64,000 bases of DNA from Catenulispora pinisilvae (GTDB taxonomy: Bacteria; Actinomycetota; Actinomycetes; Streptomycetales; Catenulisporaceae), in contig NZ_JAAFZA010000006.1 of assembly GCF_015356865.1 (NCBI RefSeq), positions 45,740-109,739 on the forward strand, given 5' to 3'. Shown here one piece after another: positions 1 to 8,188 of this stretch (the stretch's first letter is position 1; each line of letters begins with the position of its first letter). Below the pieces are notes generated by a model that did no database searches, was not told the origin of the DNA, and saw nothing but the letters and a program-made list of their open reading frames with translations. A program made the position numbers and the translations under genes.

Positions 1-404
1 TGTACTACATCGACACGCCCACTCAGCGCGTCGACCGCTTCCACGTCGCCGCCGACGGCCGCTTGACCGAGCAGGCCACGGTAGTCACCATCGACCCCTC
101 CCGCGGCCATCCCGACGGCATGTGCATCGACGCCGAAGGCTGCCTGTGGGTCGCGCTGTGGGACGGCTCCGCGGTCCATCGCTACACGCCGTCCGGGGAG
201 TTGCTGGCCATTGTCGAAGTCGACGCCCCGCAGGTCTCCAGTTGCACCTTCGGCGGGCCCGATCTGGGCACCCTGTTCATCACCACCTCCGCCGAGAACA
301 TGACCGGCGCCCAGCGGGCCCGGCACGAGCACTCCGGCAAGTTGTTCTGCGCCGACGTGGGCGTGAAAGGACTCCCCGCCGACGCCTACGTCCCCAAACC
401 GTGA
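1..404 (+). CDS. SMP-30/gluconolactonase-family protein, C-terminal part (5' end outside window)
   Basis: The reading frame is open from base 3, so the gene begins before the window; about 133 codons remain. The fragment has the six-bladed propeller signatures of the SMP-30/LRE lactonase family: HPDGMCIDAEGCLWVALWDG, with the Asp used for the divalent metal, and VSSCTFGGPDLGTLFITTS near the C-terminus. Members hydrolyse aldonolactones to sugar acids in the cytoplasm. The gene is followed 49 bp later by a KDPG-type aldolase, which fits an oxidative sugar-acid pathway (lactone, acid, 2-keto-3-deoxy acid, pyruvate plus aldehyde). The exact sugar cannot be read from the sequence. Confidence 0.85.
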   Translation, partial: YYIDTPTQRVDRFHVAADGRLTEQATVVTIDPSRGHPDGMCIDAEGCLWVALWDGSAVHRYTPSGELLAIVEVDAPQVSSCTFGGPDLGTLFITTSAENMTGAQRARHEHSGKLFCADVGVKGLPADAYVPKP

Positions 405-453
405 TCGGCCCTCCGGCCGGCCCGGAGCAACCGCACCCCAGCAGGAGAAAGCA

Positions 454-1131
454 ATGACCGGCTCCCACCCGGCGCCCCAGGACGTCTTCGACGAGATGTT
501 CCGCCACAGTCCGGTGCTGGCGATCCTGCGCGGCCTGGACCAGCCGACCACCCTCGACCTCTGTCACCGACTCTGGGACCTGGGCGTGGTGGCCGTCGAG
601 ATCCCCGTCCAGCGCGAGAGGGACCTGGCCACCCTCGCCGCCGCCGCGACCGCGGGCAAGCACCGCCGGCGACTGGTCGGCGCCGGAACCGTCACCAGCG
701 TCGAGCTCGTCGCGCAAGTCGCCGCCGCCGGCGCCGCCTTCACCGTCGCCCCCGGACTGGACGAGCACGTCCTGACCGCCTGCACCGGTCTGGGGCTGGC
801 CCACCTGCCGGGCGTCGCCACCGGCACCGAGGTGCAACACGCGACCCGGCTCCGGCTGCGGTGGCTGAAGGCGTTCCCGGCCGCCCAGCTGGGCAGCGCC
901 TGGATCACCGCGATGCTCGCGCCTTTCCCCGACGCCCGCTTCGTCGCCACCGGAGGCATCACCACCGGCAACGCGGGCGCGTTCCTGGCCGCCGGCGCGG
1001 CCGCCGTGTCCCTGGGCGCCTCACTCGCCGACGCCGACGACGACGCCATCCAGACCCTGATCGCACGCTCCTCGCCGACCCCCGGCGGGGCAGCGGGCCA
1101 AGGTCGCCCAACCGCCTGGACCGAGAACTGA
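454..1131 (+). CDS. eda: 2-keto-3-deoxy-6-phosphogluconate / 4-hydroxy-2-oxoglutarate aldolase (class I)
   Basis: A 225-residue protein of the KDPG/KHG aldolase family, a (beta/alpha)8 barrel that cleaves 2-keto-3-deoxy sugar acids to pyruvate and an aldehyde. Visible marks are VLAILRG at the start of strand 1, a Glu at about residue 49 in VAVEIP (the general-acid position), GAGTV at 76-80, the Schiff-base Lys in WLKAFPA at about 139, and the phosphate-binding ATGGI loop. A good ribosome site (AGGAGAAAG) lies 3-4 bases before the ATG. It follows the SMP-30 gene in the same direction, so it is probably in one operon. The last 20 residues are Gly/Pro-rich and not part of the fold. Confidence 0.85.
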   Translation: MTGSHPAPQDVFDEMFRHSPVLAILRGLDQPTTLDLCHRLWDLGVVAVEIPVQRERDLATLAAAATAGKHRRRLVGAGTVTSVELVAQVAAAGAAFTVAPGLDEHVLTACTGLGLAHLPGVATGTEVQHATRLRLRWLKAFPAAQLGSAWITAMLAPFPDARFVATGGITTGNAGAFLAAGAAAVSLGASLADADDDAIQTLIARSSPTPGGAAGQGRPTAWTEN

Positions 1132-1167
1132 GATCCGCGACACCGCACCACGTCAACCGACCCCGGC

Positions 1168-1191
1168 CGACAGCCCGACAGCCCGACAGCC
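1168..1191. repeat. 8-bp tandem repeat, three copies, after the aldolase stop
   Basis: The unit CGACAGCC occurs three times head to tail about 36 bp after the aldolase stop codon, in the leader of the next gene. It is one of several short tandem arrays in this window that lie next to gene ends. Confidence 0.7.
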
Positions 1192-1228
1192 CTCCGGAGT
1201 AGCACCACCGACCCACGAAAGCGAGCCC

Positions 1229-4102
1229 ATGATGTCGCCCTTGTCCTTCTCGCGCAGGCAGGTCATCGCCGCCACGGGCGCCACGCTGCTGGCGAGCAGC
1301 GTCAGGACGCTGGCAGCCCCGTCCCCGGCCCATGCCGACACGGGCTACAGCCCGACCGTGTACTACAAGATCAAGAATGTGGCGTCCGGGCGGTTGCTGT
1401 CCGTGCTCGGCGGCGGCACCGACAACGGCGACAACGACATCCTCTACGACGATGTGAATGCGACGGACCAGTTCTGGTACATCCAGGACTCGGCGCAGGG
1501 CTACAAGAAGTTCATCAATGTGCGCAGCGGCCGCGCGTTGTCGTTGGACCAAGGCGCTACGGCGAACGGCACCCTCGTCCACCTCTGGCAGTACCTGAAC
1601 GGGTACCCCGATCAGGATTGGCTGGTCGCGCCGGGCGCCACGTCGGGCACGGTGACGATCACGAACCGGAAGCGGGCCGACGCCGCGCTGTCGACGGTGA
1701 GCGCCGGCACGGCGAACAACACCCTCGTGCAGGTCTGGGACGACATCAACGCCTCTGATCAGTCGTGGCAGATCGTCCCGGTGCAGACGTTCGAGGACCC
1801 GACCGTGCTCTACCAGATCGTGAACAAGAACAGCGGATCTTCGCTGTCGGTACAGGGCGGGGGCACCACGAATGACTCCCCGGCCATCGTCTACACGGAC
1901 ATCACCGCACCGGACCAGTACTGGACGATCCAGGACATCGGCGGCGGCTACTACCACCTGACCAACAACAAGAGTGGCCGGATCCTGTCCATGACGGGAG
2001 GCGGTACCGGCAACGGCACGATCGCCATGATCTATGACGACGTCAGCGCCACCGACCAGGGATGGACGATCACAGCTCAGCCGAACGGCTACTACAAGTT
2101 CTCCAATCTGCGCCGTACCACGGGGGTGCTGTCCGTCGTGGGCGCGGGAACCGCGAACAGCACACAAGCCCAGATCTGGGACGACATCAGCGCGAACGAC
2201 CAGTACTGGACGATCGTCCCGGTGGGGAACTCGATCAGCGTGAACGCGATCAACAACCAGGCCCTGAATTCGACGCGGATGACCGGCGTCGGCATGGAGG
2301 ACGTCAACCACGAGATCTACGGAGGCCTCTACAGCCAAATGGTGTTCGGGGAGAGCTTCGCGGAACCGCAGAGCGACGCCGGGATCAGCGGCATGTGGCG
2401 TACAGCGATCTCGGGCGGGGCGAGCGGATCCTTCGTGCTGGACACAAGCAATCCGTTCAAGGGCTCGCAGAGTCAGCAGATCACCTTCACGGGCGGCTCC
2501 GGCTCGGTAGGTGTCGACAACATGGGCTTGAACCGATGGGGAACCGATTGGCAGGCGGGCAACTCCTACGACGGCTACGCCTATATGCGAAGCTCCGGTC
2601 CGGTCACCGTACAGGTGGCCGCCGAGAGCAGCGCCGGCACCGTCTACGGATCACAGTCGCTGACCGTGGACGGCACGGCGTGGACGAAGTACTCGTTCTC
2701 CTTCACTCCGAACACGACGGACGAGGCCGGCCGATTCACGATCAAGCTGACCGGTCCGGGAACGGTCAACATCGGGTACGTGTATCTCCAGCCGGGTGCC
2801 TGGGGACGATTCGCTGGTCTGCCGGTCCGAGGCGATATCGCCAATGCGCTGCGGTCTCAGCACAACACCGTGCTTCGCCTCGGCGGATCAAGCGCCGACC
2901 CGGGAACCTTCGGTCCCGGAACGTGGAGCAACTACCGGTGGAAGAACATGGTCGGCCCGCGGGAGAACCGGCCGGACTACACCGGATGGTGGTACGCGCA
3001 CGAGTCGAACGGCTGGGGGATCCCGGATTTCCTCAACTTCGCCGAGGCCCTGGGCGTCCTTGCGATTCCCACGTTCAACTCGTACGAGACTCCCCAAGAC
3101 ATGGCCGACTTCGTCGACTACCTGAACGGCTCCACCAGCACCACCTGGGGTGCCCAGCGCGCCGCTGACGGGCACCCGGCCCCCTACGCGTTCCGTCAGA
3201 TCGAGTTCGGCAACGAGGAGTACGTCGACTCGAACTACGCCACCCGCTTCAACAACGCCGCGAACGCGATCTGGGCGAAGGACCCGTCGATCATCGTGAC
3301 GGTCGCCGACGTGGGGTACACGGACGTCATCACCGATCCCGACCACGTGACCGGCGCGGGGAGCGGGCTCGGCTCCCTGTCGGCCTACCAATCGATCCTG
3401 AGCAACGCGGTCGCCCACAACGCACAGATCACGGTCGACCTCCACATCTTCGACGACGCCCCCGAAGGGGTGCAGCAATCGATCGATGCGCTCAGGAGCT
3501 TCGACTACTGGCTCCACCAGTACAACCAGGCCGCCGACTACCAGATCAACGTCTTCGAGCTCAACTCCGGGCAGCACGACATGGAACGCGCGCTGGCGAA
3601 CGCGAAGGCGATCTCGCTCCTGCAGCAGTACGGAGACCGGGTAACCGTGGTCTCATCGGCGAACGCCCTGCAGCCGGACGGGCAGAACGACAACTGCTGG
3701 GACCAGGGCCTGGTGTTCTTCGACACCCACCGCAGCTGGTTCCAGCCGCCCGGGTACGTCACCACGATGTTCTCCGACGGCAACTTGGGAACCGTCGTGC
3801 ACGCCGAGACGAACAACCCGTACCTGGCCGTGAGCGCGCAGTTCAACGGCGGCAGGCTGGTCCTCAACGTGACGAATGAGTCCTCGACGGCGCAGTCGCC
3901 CACGATCGCGCTCACGGGCTTCACGCCGACGAGCCAGACTGCTCAGATCACCAGCCTCAGCGGCGCGCGCACCGATCAGAACAACGCCGGTGACGTCAGC
4001 CAGGTGACACCGCAGAGCACCACGACTGGCTACACGCTCGTCGGCAACGCGCTGAACCTGACGTTCGCGGCCGACTCGGTCACCGTCGTCACACTGTCCT
4101 AG
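1229..4102 (+). CDS. secreted GH51-like alpha-L-arabinofuranosidase with two ricin-type lectin domains
   Basis: 957 residues. A twin-arginine signal (SRRQVIAATGATLLASS) and an Ala-rich cleavage region end near residue 37. Two beta-trefoil ricin/CBM13-like domains follow (about 38-185 and 190-335), each with repeated GGGT and DQ-W motifs. A beta-sandwich carbohydrate-binding module (about 355-500) precedes a GH51-like barrel with LRLGGSS, the acid/base motif FGNEE (Glu 663) and a probable nucleophile in FELNSG (Glu 777). The C-terminal beta domain is typical of GH51 enzymes. It likely trims arabinofuranosyl side chains from plant polysaccharide outside the cell and feeds the oxidative sugar pathway just upstream. 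The start is ATG-ATG with a weak ribosome site. Specificity is inferred. Confidence 0.75.
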   Translation: MMSPLSFSRRQVIAATGATLLASSVRTLAAPSPAHADTGYSPTVYYKIKNVASGRLLSVLGGGTDNGDNDILYDDVNATDQFWYIQDSAQGYKKFINVRSGRALSLDQGATANGTLVHLWQYLNGYPDQDWLVAPGATSGTVTITNRKRADAALSTVSAGTANNTLVQVWDDINASDQSWQIVPVQTFEDPTVLYQIVNKNSGSSLSVQGGGTTNDSPAIVYTDITAPDQYWTIQDIGGGYYHLTNNKSGRILSMTGGGTGNGTIAMIYDDVSATDQGWTITAQPNGYYKFSNLRRTTGVLSVVGAGTANSTQAQIWDDISANDQYWTIVPVGNSISVNAINNQALNSTRMTGVGMEDVNHEIYGGLYSQMVFGESFAEPQSDAGISGMWRTAISGGASGSFVLDTSNPFKGSQSQQITFTGGSGSVGVDNMGLNRWGTDWQAGNSYDGYAYMRSSGPVTVQVAAESSAGTVYGSQSLTVDGTAWTKYSFSFTPNTTDEAGRFTIKLTGPGTVNIGYVYLQPGAWGRFAGLPVRGDIANALRSQHNTVLRLGGSSADPGTFGPGTWSNYRWKNMVGPRENRPDYTGWWYAHESNGWGIPDFLNFAEALGVLAIPTFNSYETPQDMADFVDYLNGSTSTTWGAQRAADGHPAPYAFRQIEFGNEEYVDSNYATRFNNAANAIWAKDPSIIVTVADVGYTDVITDPDHVTGAGSGLGSLSAYQSILSNAVAHNAQITVDLHIFDDAPEGVQQSIDALRSFDYWLHQYNQAADYQINVFELNSGQHDMERALANAKAISLLQQYGDRVTVVSSANALQPDGQNDNCWDQGLVFFDTHRSWFQPPGYVTTMFSDGNLGTVVHAETNNPYLAVSAQFNGGRLVLNVTNESSTAQSPTIALTGFTPTSQTAQITSLSGARTDQNNAGDVSQVTPQSTTTGYTLVGNALNLTFAADSVTVVTLS

Positions 4103-4138
4103 CGTCCTGAGTCGAGCGTGCCGCGCCTCCAAGACGCC

Positions 4139-4351
4139 TCAGGCGTACTCGGTTGTGGGGGTCGTGGCGTAGCGGGGCATGGCATCGGCGGTGGCATCCT
4201 GCATCGACGCGCCGGCGGACATGGCATCGCGCAGATCGCGGAAGTACCGCACGTACAGGTCGGGGGTGAAGGTGTTGACCATCACCAGTGGTTCGTCGCC
4301 GGGGTTGGCGAAGGTGTGCGGTGCGCCGACCACCACGCCGAGCAGAACGTT
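4139..4351 (-). pseudogene. C-terminal remnant of a cupin-domain protein
   Basis: About 70 codons end in a TGA at 4139. They encode a convincing cupin end: VVVGAPHTFANPGDEP, with the second-motif His, then NTFTPDLYVRYFRDL. Upstream of about 4351 the frame turns into an Arg/Pro-rich out-of-frame reading of the 3' region of the aldo/keto reductase gene, with no first cupin motif and no start codon. The simplest reading is a cupin gene that lost its 5' two-thirds by deletion next to the reductase. It is probably not translated. Confidence 0.6.
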
Positions 4352-4383
4352 GCGTGGTGATCGGCGCGGACGCGGTCGCGACT

Positions 4384-5415
4384 TCAGCCGGCGGGGTGCA
4401 GGACCCGCGAGCGCTGGTGGATTCCTGGTGCGCCGTAGGGGTAGTCGGCCACGATGGGCGAACTGGCCTCGGACAGTACCGCTGTCTCCTTGTCCGACAG
4501 GTGCAGTCCGGCGGCGGCGAGGTTGTCGTCGAGTTGCTCGACCGTGCGCGCGCCGAGGATCACCGAGGTGACCGCGGGGCGGTCCGCGACCCAGGCCAGT
4601 GCCGTCTGTGCCGGGGAGACGCCGCGGCCGTCGGCGACCTGTCGGAGTGCGTCGATGACCTGCCAGGTGCGCTCCTGGGCGTTGCGGGGGGCGTAGGCCT
4701 CCATGCCGCGCTTGGGGTCCTCGCCGAGGCGGGTCGCGCCGGAGGGCGTGTGGTCGCGCGAGTACTTGCCGCTCAGCCAGCCGCCGGCGAGGGGTGACCA
4801 GGGCAGGATCCCGATGCCCTCGTTGCGGCACACGTCGACCAGTTCGAACTCGATGTCGCGCACCAGGAGGTTGTACTGGGGTTGCAGCGTCACGATCGGT
4901 GCGAGGCCGCGGAACCGGGTCAGCAGGGCTGCCTTCTGGAGCTGCCAGCCGAGGAAGTTGCTGACGCCGGGGTAGCGGATCTTGCCGGCGCGTACCGCGT
5001 CGTCGAAGAAGCCGAGCGTCTCCTCGATCGGGGTCAGCGGGTCCCACGCGTGGGCCTGGTACAGGTCGACGGTCTCGATCCCGAGCCGGCGCAGGCTCGC
5101 GTCCAGGGCCCGGGACAGGTGGGTCCGGGTCAGGCCGGCGTCGTTGGGCCCGGGGCCCATCGGAAAGCGCCCCTTCGTCGCGATGACGAGCTGATCGCGC
5201 ACTCCCGGCCGGGCGGCGAGCCAGCGGCCGATGATCTGCTCGGAGACGCCGGCGGAGTAGACGTCGGCGGTGTCGATGAAGTTCCCCCCGGCCTCGACGA
5301 ACCGGTCGAGCTGGGCGTGGGACACCTCCTCGCTGCTCTCCTTGCCGAACGTCATCGTGCCCAGACACTGCGCGGACACCACAGTGCCGGTGCTGCCCAG
5401 GGTGCGATATTCCAT
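4384..5415 (-). CDS. aldo/keto reductase
   Basis: 343 residues from the ATG at 5415, which has a strong ribosome site (GGAGAGGGAGG). The in-frame extension upstream is Arg/Pro-rich and not real. The protein is a cytoplasmic NADPH-dependent (beta/alpha)8 reductase: MEYRTLGSTG start, FIDTADVYSAG with catalytic Asp and Tyr, VIATKG with catalytic Lys, YQAHAWDP with the substrate-pocket His, and a C-terminal NADPH-binding segment (SVILGARTVEQLDDN). It resembles the Tas/YajO-type group that reduces aldehydes and ketones. Its natural substrate is unknown. A perfect inverted repeat lies about 70 bp upstream of the start. Confidence 0.9.
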   Translation of the reverse strand: MEYRTLGSTGTVVSAQCLGTMTFGKESSEEVSHAQLDRFVEAGGNFIDTADVYSAGVSEQIIGRWLAARPGVRDQLVIATKGRFPMGPGPNDAGLTRTHLSRALDASLRRLGIETVDLYQAHAWDPLTPIEETLGFFDDAVRAGKIRYPGVSNFLGWQLQKAALLTRFRGLAPIVTLQPQYNLLVRDIEFELVDVCRNEGIGILPWSPLAGGWLSGKYSRDHTPSGATRLGEDPKRGMEAYAPRNAQERTWQVIDALRQVADGRGVSPAQTALAWVADRPAVTSVILGARTVEQLDDNLAAAGLHLSDKETAVLSEASSPIVADYPYGAPGIHQRSRVLHPAG

Positions 5416-5485
5416 CGGTCTGCCTCCCTCTCCGAGTTCTGATCCCGAGTCTGCCGGGCGATGATTGAGCGGTCCAACAGAAGAA

Positions 5486-5504
5486 ACCGATCGCTGTGAT
5501 CGGT
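5486..5504. promoter_or_regulatory. inverted repeat upstream of the aldo/keto reductase (putative operator)
   Basis: ACCGATC, five spacer bases, then GATCGGT: a perfect 7-bp inverted repeat. It sits between the aldo/keto reductase start (5415) and the divergent membrane-protein gene (5623). Its position suits a dimeric repressor site; no regulator gene lies directly beside it. Confidence 0.45.
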
Positions 5505-5610
5505 CAGGGTGATGAATCGGCCGCCCACCCCGGGCGCATTCGCAAGTGTTGGTGCGGTGTCGCTTGAGGCCGGGCGGCATGCCGGAACCGGCGGCGGACC
5601 TTGACATGAC

Positions 5611-5616
5611 TAGGGT
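5611..5616 (+). promoter_or_regulatory. -10 box of a leaderless promoter
   Basis: TAGGGT ends six bases before the GTG at 5623, the spacing expected when transcription begins at the start codon. No Shine-Dalgarno sequence precedes this gene, which agrees. Confidence 0.45.
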
Positions 5617-5622
5617 TGGGCC

Positions 5623-6147
5623 GTGGCCGACGGATTGGATGGCGCGCACCGGGTTCCGCCGTGGGCGAGGTGGTGCGGGTGGGTGGCCGTCGCGGCGGCG
5701 ATGCCGACCGTCGTGTGGCGGGTGGTGGTCGGGGCCGGTGCGAGTCTCGGGACGCCCGAGCACTGGCGGCAGGTTCAGAGACTGCCTGGCAGCGGGACCG
5801 GTTATGTGGTGTCGCTGTCCGTGATTCAGGTGTGTGCCGCGTTGCTGACGTTCGTCCTGATCCGGCCCGGCGCGGACCGGATCCCGCAGTGGAGCCCGCT
5901 GGCTCCCGGGCAGCGACTGTCGAGGCGTGTGGTGGTGGGGTCGAGTGCGGCTGGAGTCTGCGCTCTGACTGTCCTGTGCATCGCCTCGGTCGCCAATTGG
6001 GCGAAGGTCGATCCGTTCGCGGGGGCGGAGATGACCGGTTGGGCTTGGCTGTGCATCGCGAGCTGCGCGGCCGCGCTGGTCTGGCCGCCAGCGCTGGCCG
6101 CTGCCACGGTCGGTTACGCGCGGACCCGCCGCGTTCCCGTTCCTTGA
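5623..6147 (+). CDS. small integral membrane protein, unknown function
   Basis: 174 residues with four predicted membrane segments: about 13-32 (WCGWVAVAAAMPTVVWRVV), 60-80, 103-123 and 138-163. There is a polar loop near residue 85 and a short Arg-tipped tail. It resembles the DUF-type four-helix membrane proteins common in actinomycetes, but I recognise no named family. GTG start without a ribosome site; a TAGGGT box directly upstream suggests leaderless translation. It stands alone, convergent with the nitroreductase gene 16 bp downstream. Confidence 0.65.
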   Translation: MADGLDGAHRVPPWARWCGWVAVAAAMPTVVWRVVVGAGASLGTPEHWRQVQRLPGSGTGYVVSLSVIQVCAALLTFVLIRPGADRIPQWSPLAPGQRLSRRVVVGSSAAGVCALTVLCIASVANWAKVDPFAGAEMTGWAWLCIASCAAALVWPPALAAATVGYARTRRVPVP

Positions 6148-6163
6148 CGAATCGCCCGAGTCC

Positions 6164-6604
6164 CTACGCCTCGAAAGGCGTCAGGACGAAGATCGGCATC
6201 GTCCTACTCGTCTTCTTCCGGTATTCGGCGTAGTCGGGCCAGGCCGCGACGGCGCGGTCGAACCAGGCCGCGTACTCCTCGTCGTGGACTTCCCTGGCCT
6301 GGTAGTCCTTCTTGACCGGGCCGTCCTGCAGCTCCACGTGCGGGTTCGCGACCAGGTTGTGGTACCAGACGGGGTGCTTGGGCGCGCCGCCCAGCGACGC
6401 GACGACGGCGTATTCGCCGTCGTGCTCGACGCGCATCAGCGGTGTCTTGCGCAGCTTGCCGGACTTGGCGCCCACCGAGGTCAGCACGATCACCGGCTTG
6501 CCCTGGTTCTCGGTGCCCTCGGTGCCTCCGGAACGCTCGTAGAGGTCCACCTGGTCGCGGCTGAAGTCGAATGCGCTGGGCTCGTACTCCCCGGTGAGAG
6601 GCAT
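6164..6604 (-). CDS. nitroreductase/quinone-reductase family deazaflavin(F420)-dependent protein
   Basis: 146 residues starting [10 protein letters not shown], the usual N-terminus of this family; the longer in-frame start at 6661 would add residues not seen in relatives. Signatures are GGTEG, the [20 protein letters not shown] strand-turn that binds the cofactor phosphate, [17 protein letters not shown], and a C-terminal FVLTPFE. Relatives (Ddn/Rv1558 type, split beta-barrel) reduce quinones or nitro compounds with F420H2. An 18-bp motif upstream recurs in front of the TetR/FMN-reductase pair, so this gene is probably controlled by the same repressor. Confidence 0.9.
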   Translation of the reverse strand: MPLTGEYEPSAFDFSRDQVDLYERSGGTEGTENQGKPVIVLTSVGAKSGKLRKTPLMRVEHDGEYAVVASLGGAPKHPVWYHNLVANPHVELQDGPVKKDYQAREVHDEEYAAWFDRAVAAWPDYAEYRKKTSRTMPIFVLTPFEA

Positions 6605-6669
6605 GGTCTCGCCATCCAATCCGTAGATCCACTGGGCTGTCGCCGAGCGGTAGGTCGGCACCGTCAGTT

Positions 6670-6687
6670 TAAACGGACCTTACCCCG
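6670..6687. promoter_or_regulatory. putative TetR operator in front of the nitroreductase gene
   Basis: TAAACGGACCTTACCCCG lies about 65 bp before the nitroreductase start. The same sequence, with one mismatch and in the opposite orientation, lies at 7410-7427 between the TetR and FMN-reductase genes. Shared sites on two promoters flanking one repressor gene indicate a small regulon. Confidence 0.65.
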
Positions 6688-6765
6688 TTTCGTATTCCCG
6701 AGGCCAGCGGACGCGCGGATCGATCCCCCGTCTGGGGGAAGCGACGGTCCGTGGTCCCGTGCAGG

Positions 6766-7380
6766 TCACGTACCGCACAGCCGCCGGACGAGGTCCTGCC
6801 ACGCCAGGCCGATCCGTTCCTCGATCCCGGTGGGCTCGGTGAAGTCGGAGGCCGACAAGTAGAGCAGCAGGGGGCCGTCCAAAGCGGCGGTGAGCTGGAT
6901 GGCGAGCATCTCGAGGTCGGCGCCGTCCAGCGGCATCTGCGCCAGCAGCATGCGGATATGCGCCCGGGACAGCGGGGACTCCGTCCCGGCCGGAATCGGC
7001 TGCCGGCCGTCGAGCGAGGCGCGGGCGATGTCGCGGTTTCTGATCATGAACGCGACCCTGGCCCGGCCGTACGCGATCAGCCGGTCCAGTGCGGGGGCGC
7101 CGGGGCCCAGCGGCGCGGGTCCGGCCAGCACCTGCTCCTGGAAGGCGTGCTCGTCGTCTTCGAGCAGCGCCTGGAAGATCCCCGCGCGGGTGCCGAACCG
7201 GCGGAAGACCGTGCCCTTGCCGAGTCCGGCGCGCTCGGCGAGGCCGTCCATGGTCAGGCCGTCCGCGCCGCACTGCTCGGCCAGCATCTCCCGGGCGGTG
7301 GCCAGCAGATGCTTGCGGTTGCGCACGGCGTCGGCGCGCCCGGTCGGAGGTGAACCCAGAGGCAGAGCGGGTCGTTCCAT
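6766..7380 (-). CDS. TetR/AcrR-family transcriptional repressor
   Basis: 204 residues. Residues about 20-65 form the TetR helix-turn-helix (TMDGLAERAGLGKGTVFRRFGTRAGIF), and the rest is a helical ligand-binding domain. It is divergent from the FMN-reductase gene and upstream of the nitroreductase gene on the same strand. Matching 18-bp motifs sit at both promoters, so it probably represses both reductases and itself, and is released by an electrophile or quinone. ATG start preceded by TAGGAT at six bases, i.e. likely leaderless. Confidence 0.92.
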   Translation of the reverse strand: MERPALPLGSPPTGRADAVRNRKHLLATAREMLAEQCGADGLTMDGLAERAGLGKGTVFRRFGTRAGIFQALLEDDEHAFQEQVLAGPAPLGPGAPALDRLIAYGRARVAFMIRNRDIARASLDGRQPIPAGTESPLSRAHIRMLLAQMPLDGADLEMLAIQLTAALDGPLLLYLSASDFTEPTGIEERIGLAWQDLVRRLCGT

Positions 7381-7386
7381 GCGGCC

Positions 7387-7392
7387 ATCCTA
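7387..7392 (-). promoter_or_regulatory. -10 box of a leaderless promoter for the TetR gene
   Basis: On the minus strand TAGGAT ends six bases before the ATG at 7380, and no ribosome site is visible. Confidence 0.4.
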
Positions 7393-7409
7393 CCGGCGGG
7401 AAGGTTAAT

Positions 7410-7427
7410 CGGGGTAAAGTCCGTTTA
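7410..7427. promoter_or_regulatory. putative TetR operator between tetR and the FMN-reductase gene
   Basis: CGGGGTAAAGTCCGTTTA is the reverse complement, with one mismatch, of the site at 6670-6687. It lies in the 104-bp divergent promoter region, where a bound repressor could block both genes. Confidence 0.65.
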
Positions 7428-7484
7428 GCCTCGTGCGCGGCGAACACCGCCCGCGCCAAGCACTTTCACAGATCGGAAGCACCC

Positions 7485-8048
7485 ATGAGCGACTTGAAGA
7501 TCGCGATCATCCTCGGCAGCACCCGGCCCGGCCGCAACGGCAAGGCGGTGGCCGACTGGGTCGTGGAGAAGGCCGCGGCGCGCACCGGCGCCAAGTACGA
7601 GCTGGTGGACCTGGCCGACTACCCGCTGCCGCACCTGGACGAGGCCCTGCCGCCGGCCATGGGCCAGTACGCGGGCGAGCACACCAAGGCCTGGGCCGCG
7701 ACCATCGCCGGGTTCGACGGCTACATATTCGTCAGCCCCGAATACAACCACTCCACCTCCGGCGTGCTGAAGAACGCGATCGACTACCTGCACGCCGAGT
7801 GGAACAACAAGGCGGCCGGGTTCGTCTCCTACGGCTCCCTCGGCGGCGCCCGGGCCATCGAGCACCTGCGGGCGATCGCCAGCGAGCTGCAGATCGCCAC
7901 GGTCCGCCAGCAGCTGTCCTTCTCGCTCTTCACCGACTTCGAGAACTTCTCCACCTTCAACCCCGGCCCGCAGCACAACGACGCCGCCACGGTCCTGTTC
8001 GACCAGCTTGAGGCGTGGGCCGGCGCGCTGAAGACCCTCCGGGTCTGA
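7485..8048 (+). CDS. NADPH-dependent FMN reductase / flavodoxin-like quinone reductase
   Basis: 187 residues from the ATG at 7485. It has the flavodoxin fold with the FMN phosphate loop GSTRPGRNGKAVADW at about 9-23 and the second FMN motif SPEYNHSTSGVLKNAID at about 84-100. Such enzymes (YieF/ChrR/Lot6 type) reduce FMN, quinones or chromate with NADPH in the cytoplasm. It is divergent from the TetR repressor and shares its operator motif. It ends in front of a very strong hairpin terminator. Confidence 0.92.
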   Translation: MSDLKIAIILGSTRPGRNGKAVADWVVEKAAARTGAKYELVDLADYPLPHLDEALPPAMGQYAGEHTKAWAATIAGFDGYIFVSPEYNHSTSGVLKNAIDYLHAEWNNKAAGFVSYGSLGGARAIEHLRAIASELQIATVRQQLSFSLFTDFENFSTFNPGPQHNDAATVLFDQLEAWAGALKTLRV

Positions 8049-8096
8049 GCAACGCACGTACTGATCGGCCGGATTGAGTCCGGACGTTGATGGGGT

Positions 8097-8140
8097 GCCG
8101 GCTTCGGTCCCGCCGCTGAAACGGCGGGACCGAAGCCGGC
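8097..8140 (+). terminator. hairpin terminator after the FMN reductase
   Basis: A perfect 19-bp stem (8097-8115 with 8122-8140) with a six-base loop CTGAAA, 48 bp after the stop codon. There is no clear T-run, as is common in high-GC actinomycetes. Confidence 0.8.
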
Positions 8141-8188
8141 CGCTGACCGACATCGAGCTCTACGGCATCTAGATCGTCCCGCCCTATC

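Noticed and set aside
4139..5368. A 409-codon minus-strand frame overlapping the aldo/keto reductase
   Set aside because: Only its last 70 codons resemble a protein (cupin end). The rest is Arg/Pro-rich and lies out of frame over a clear reductase gene.
5601..5616. TTGACA followed by TAGGGT as a standard -35/-10 promoter
   Set aside because: The spacing is only four bases, far from 16-18. TAGGGT alone fits a leaderless promoter.
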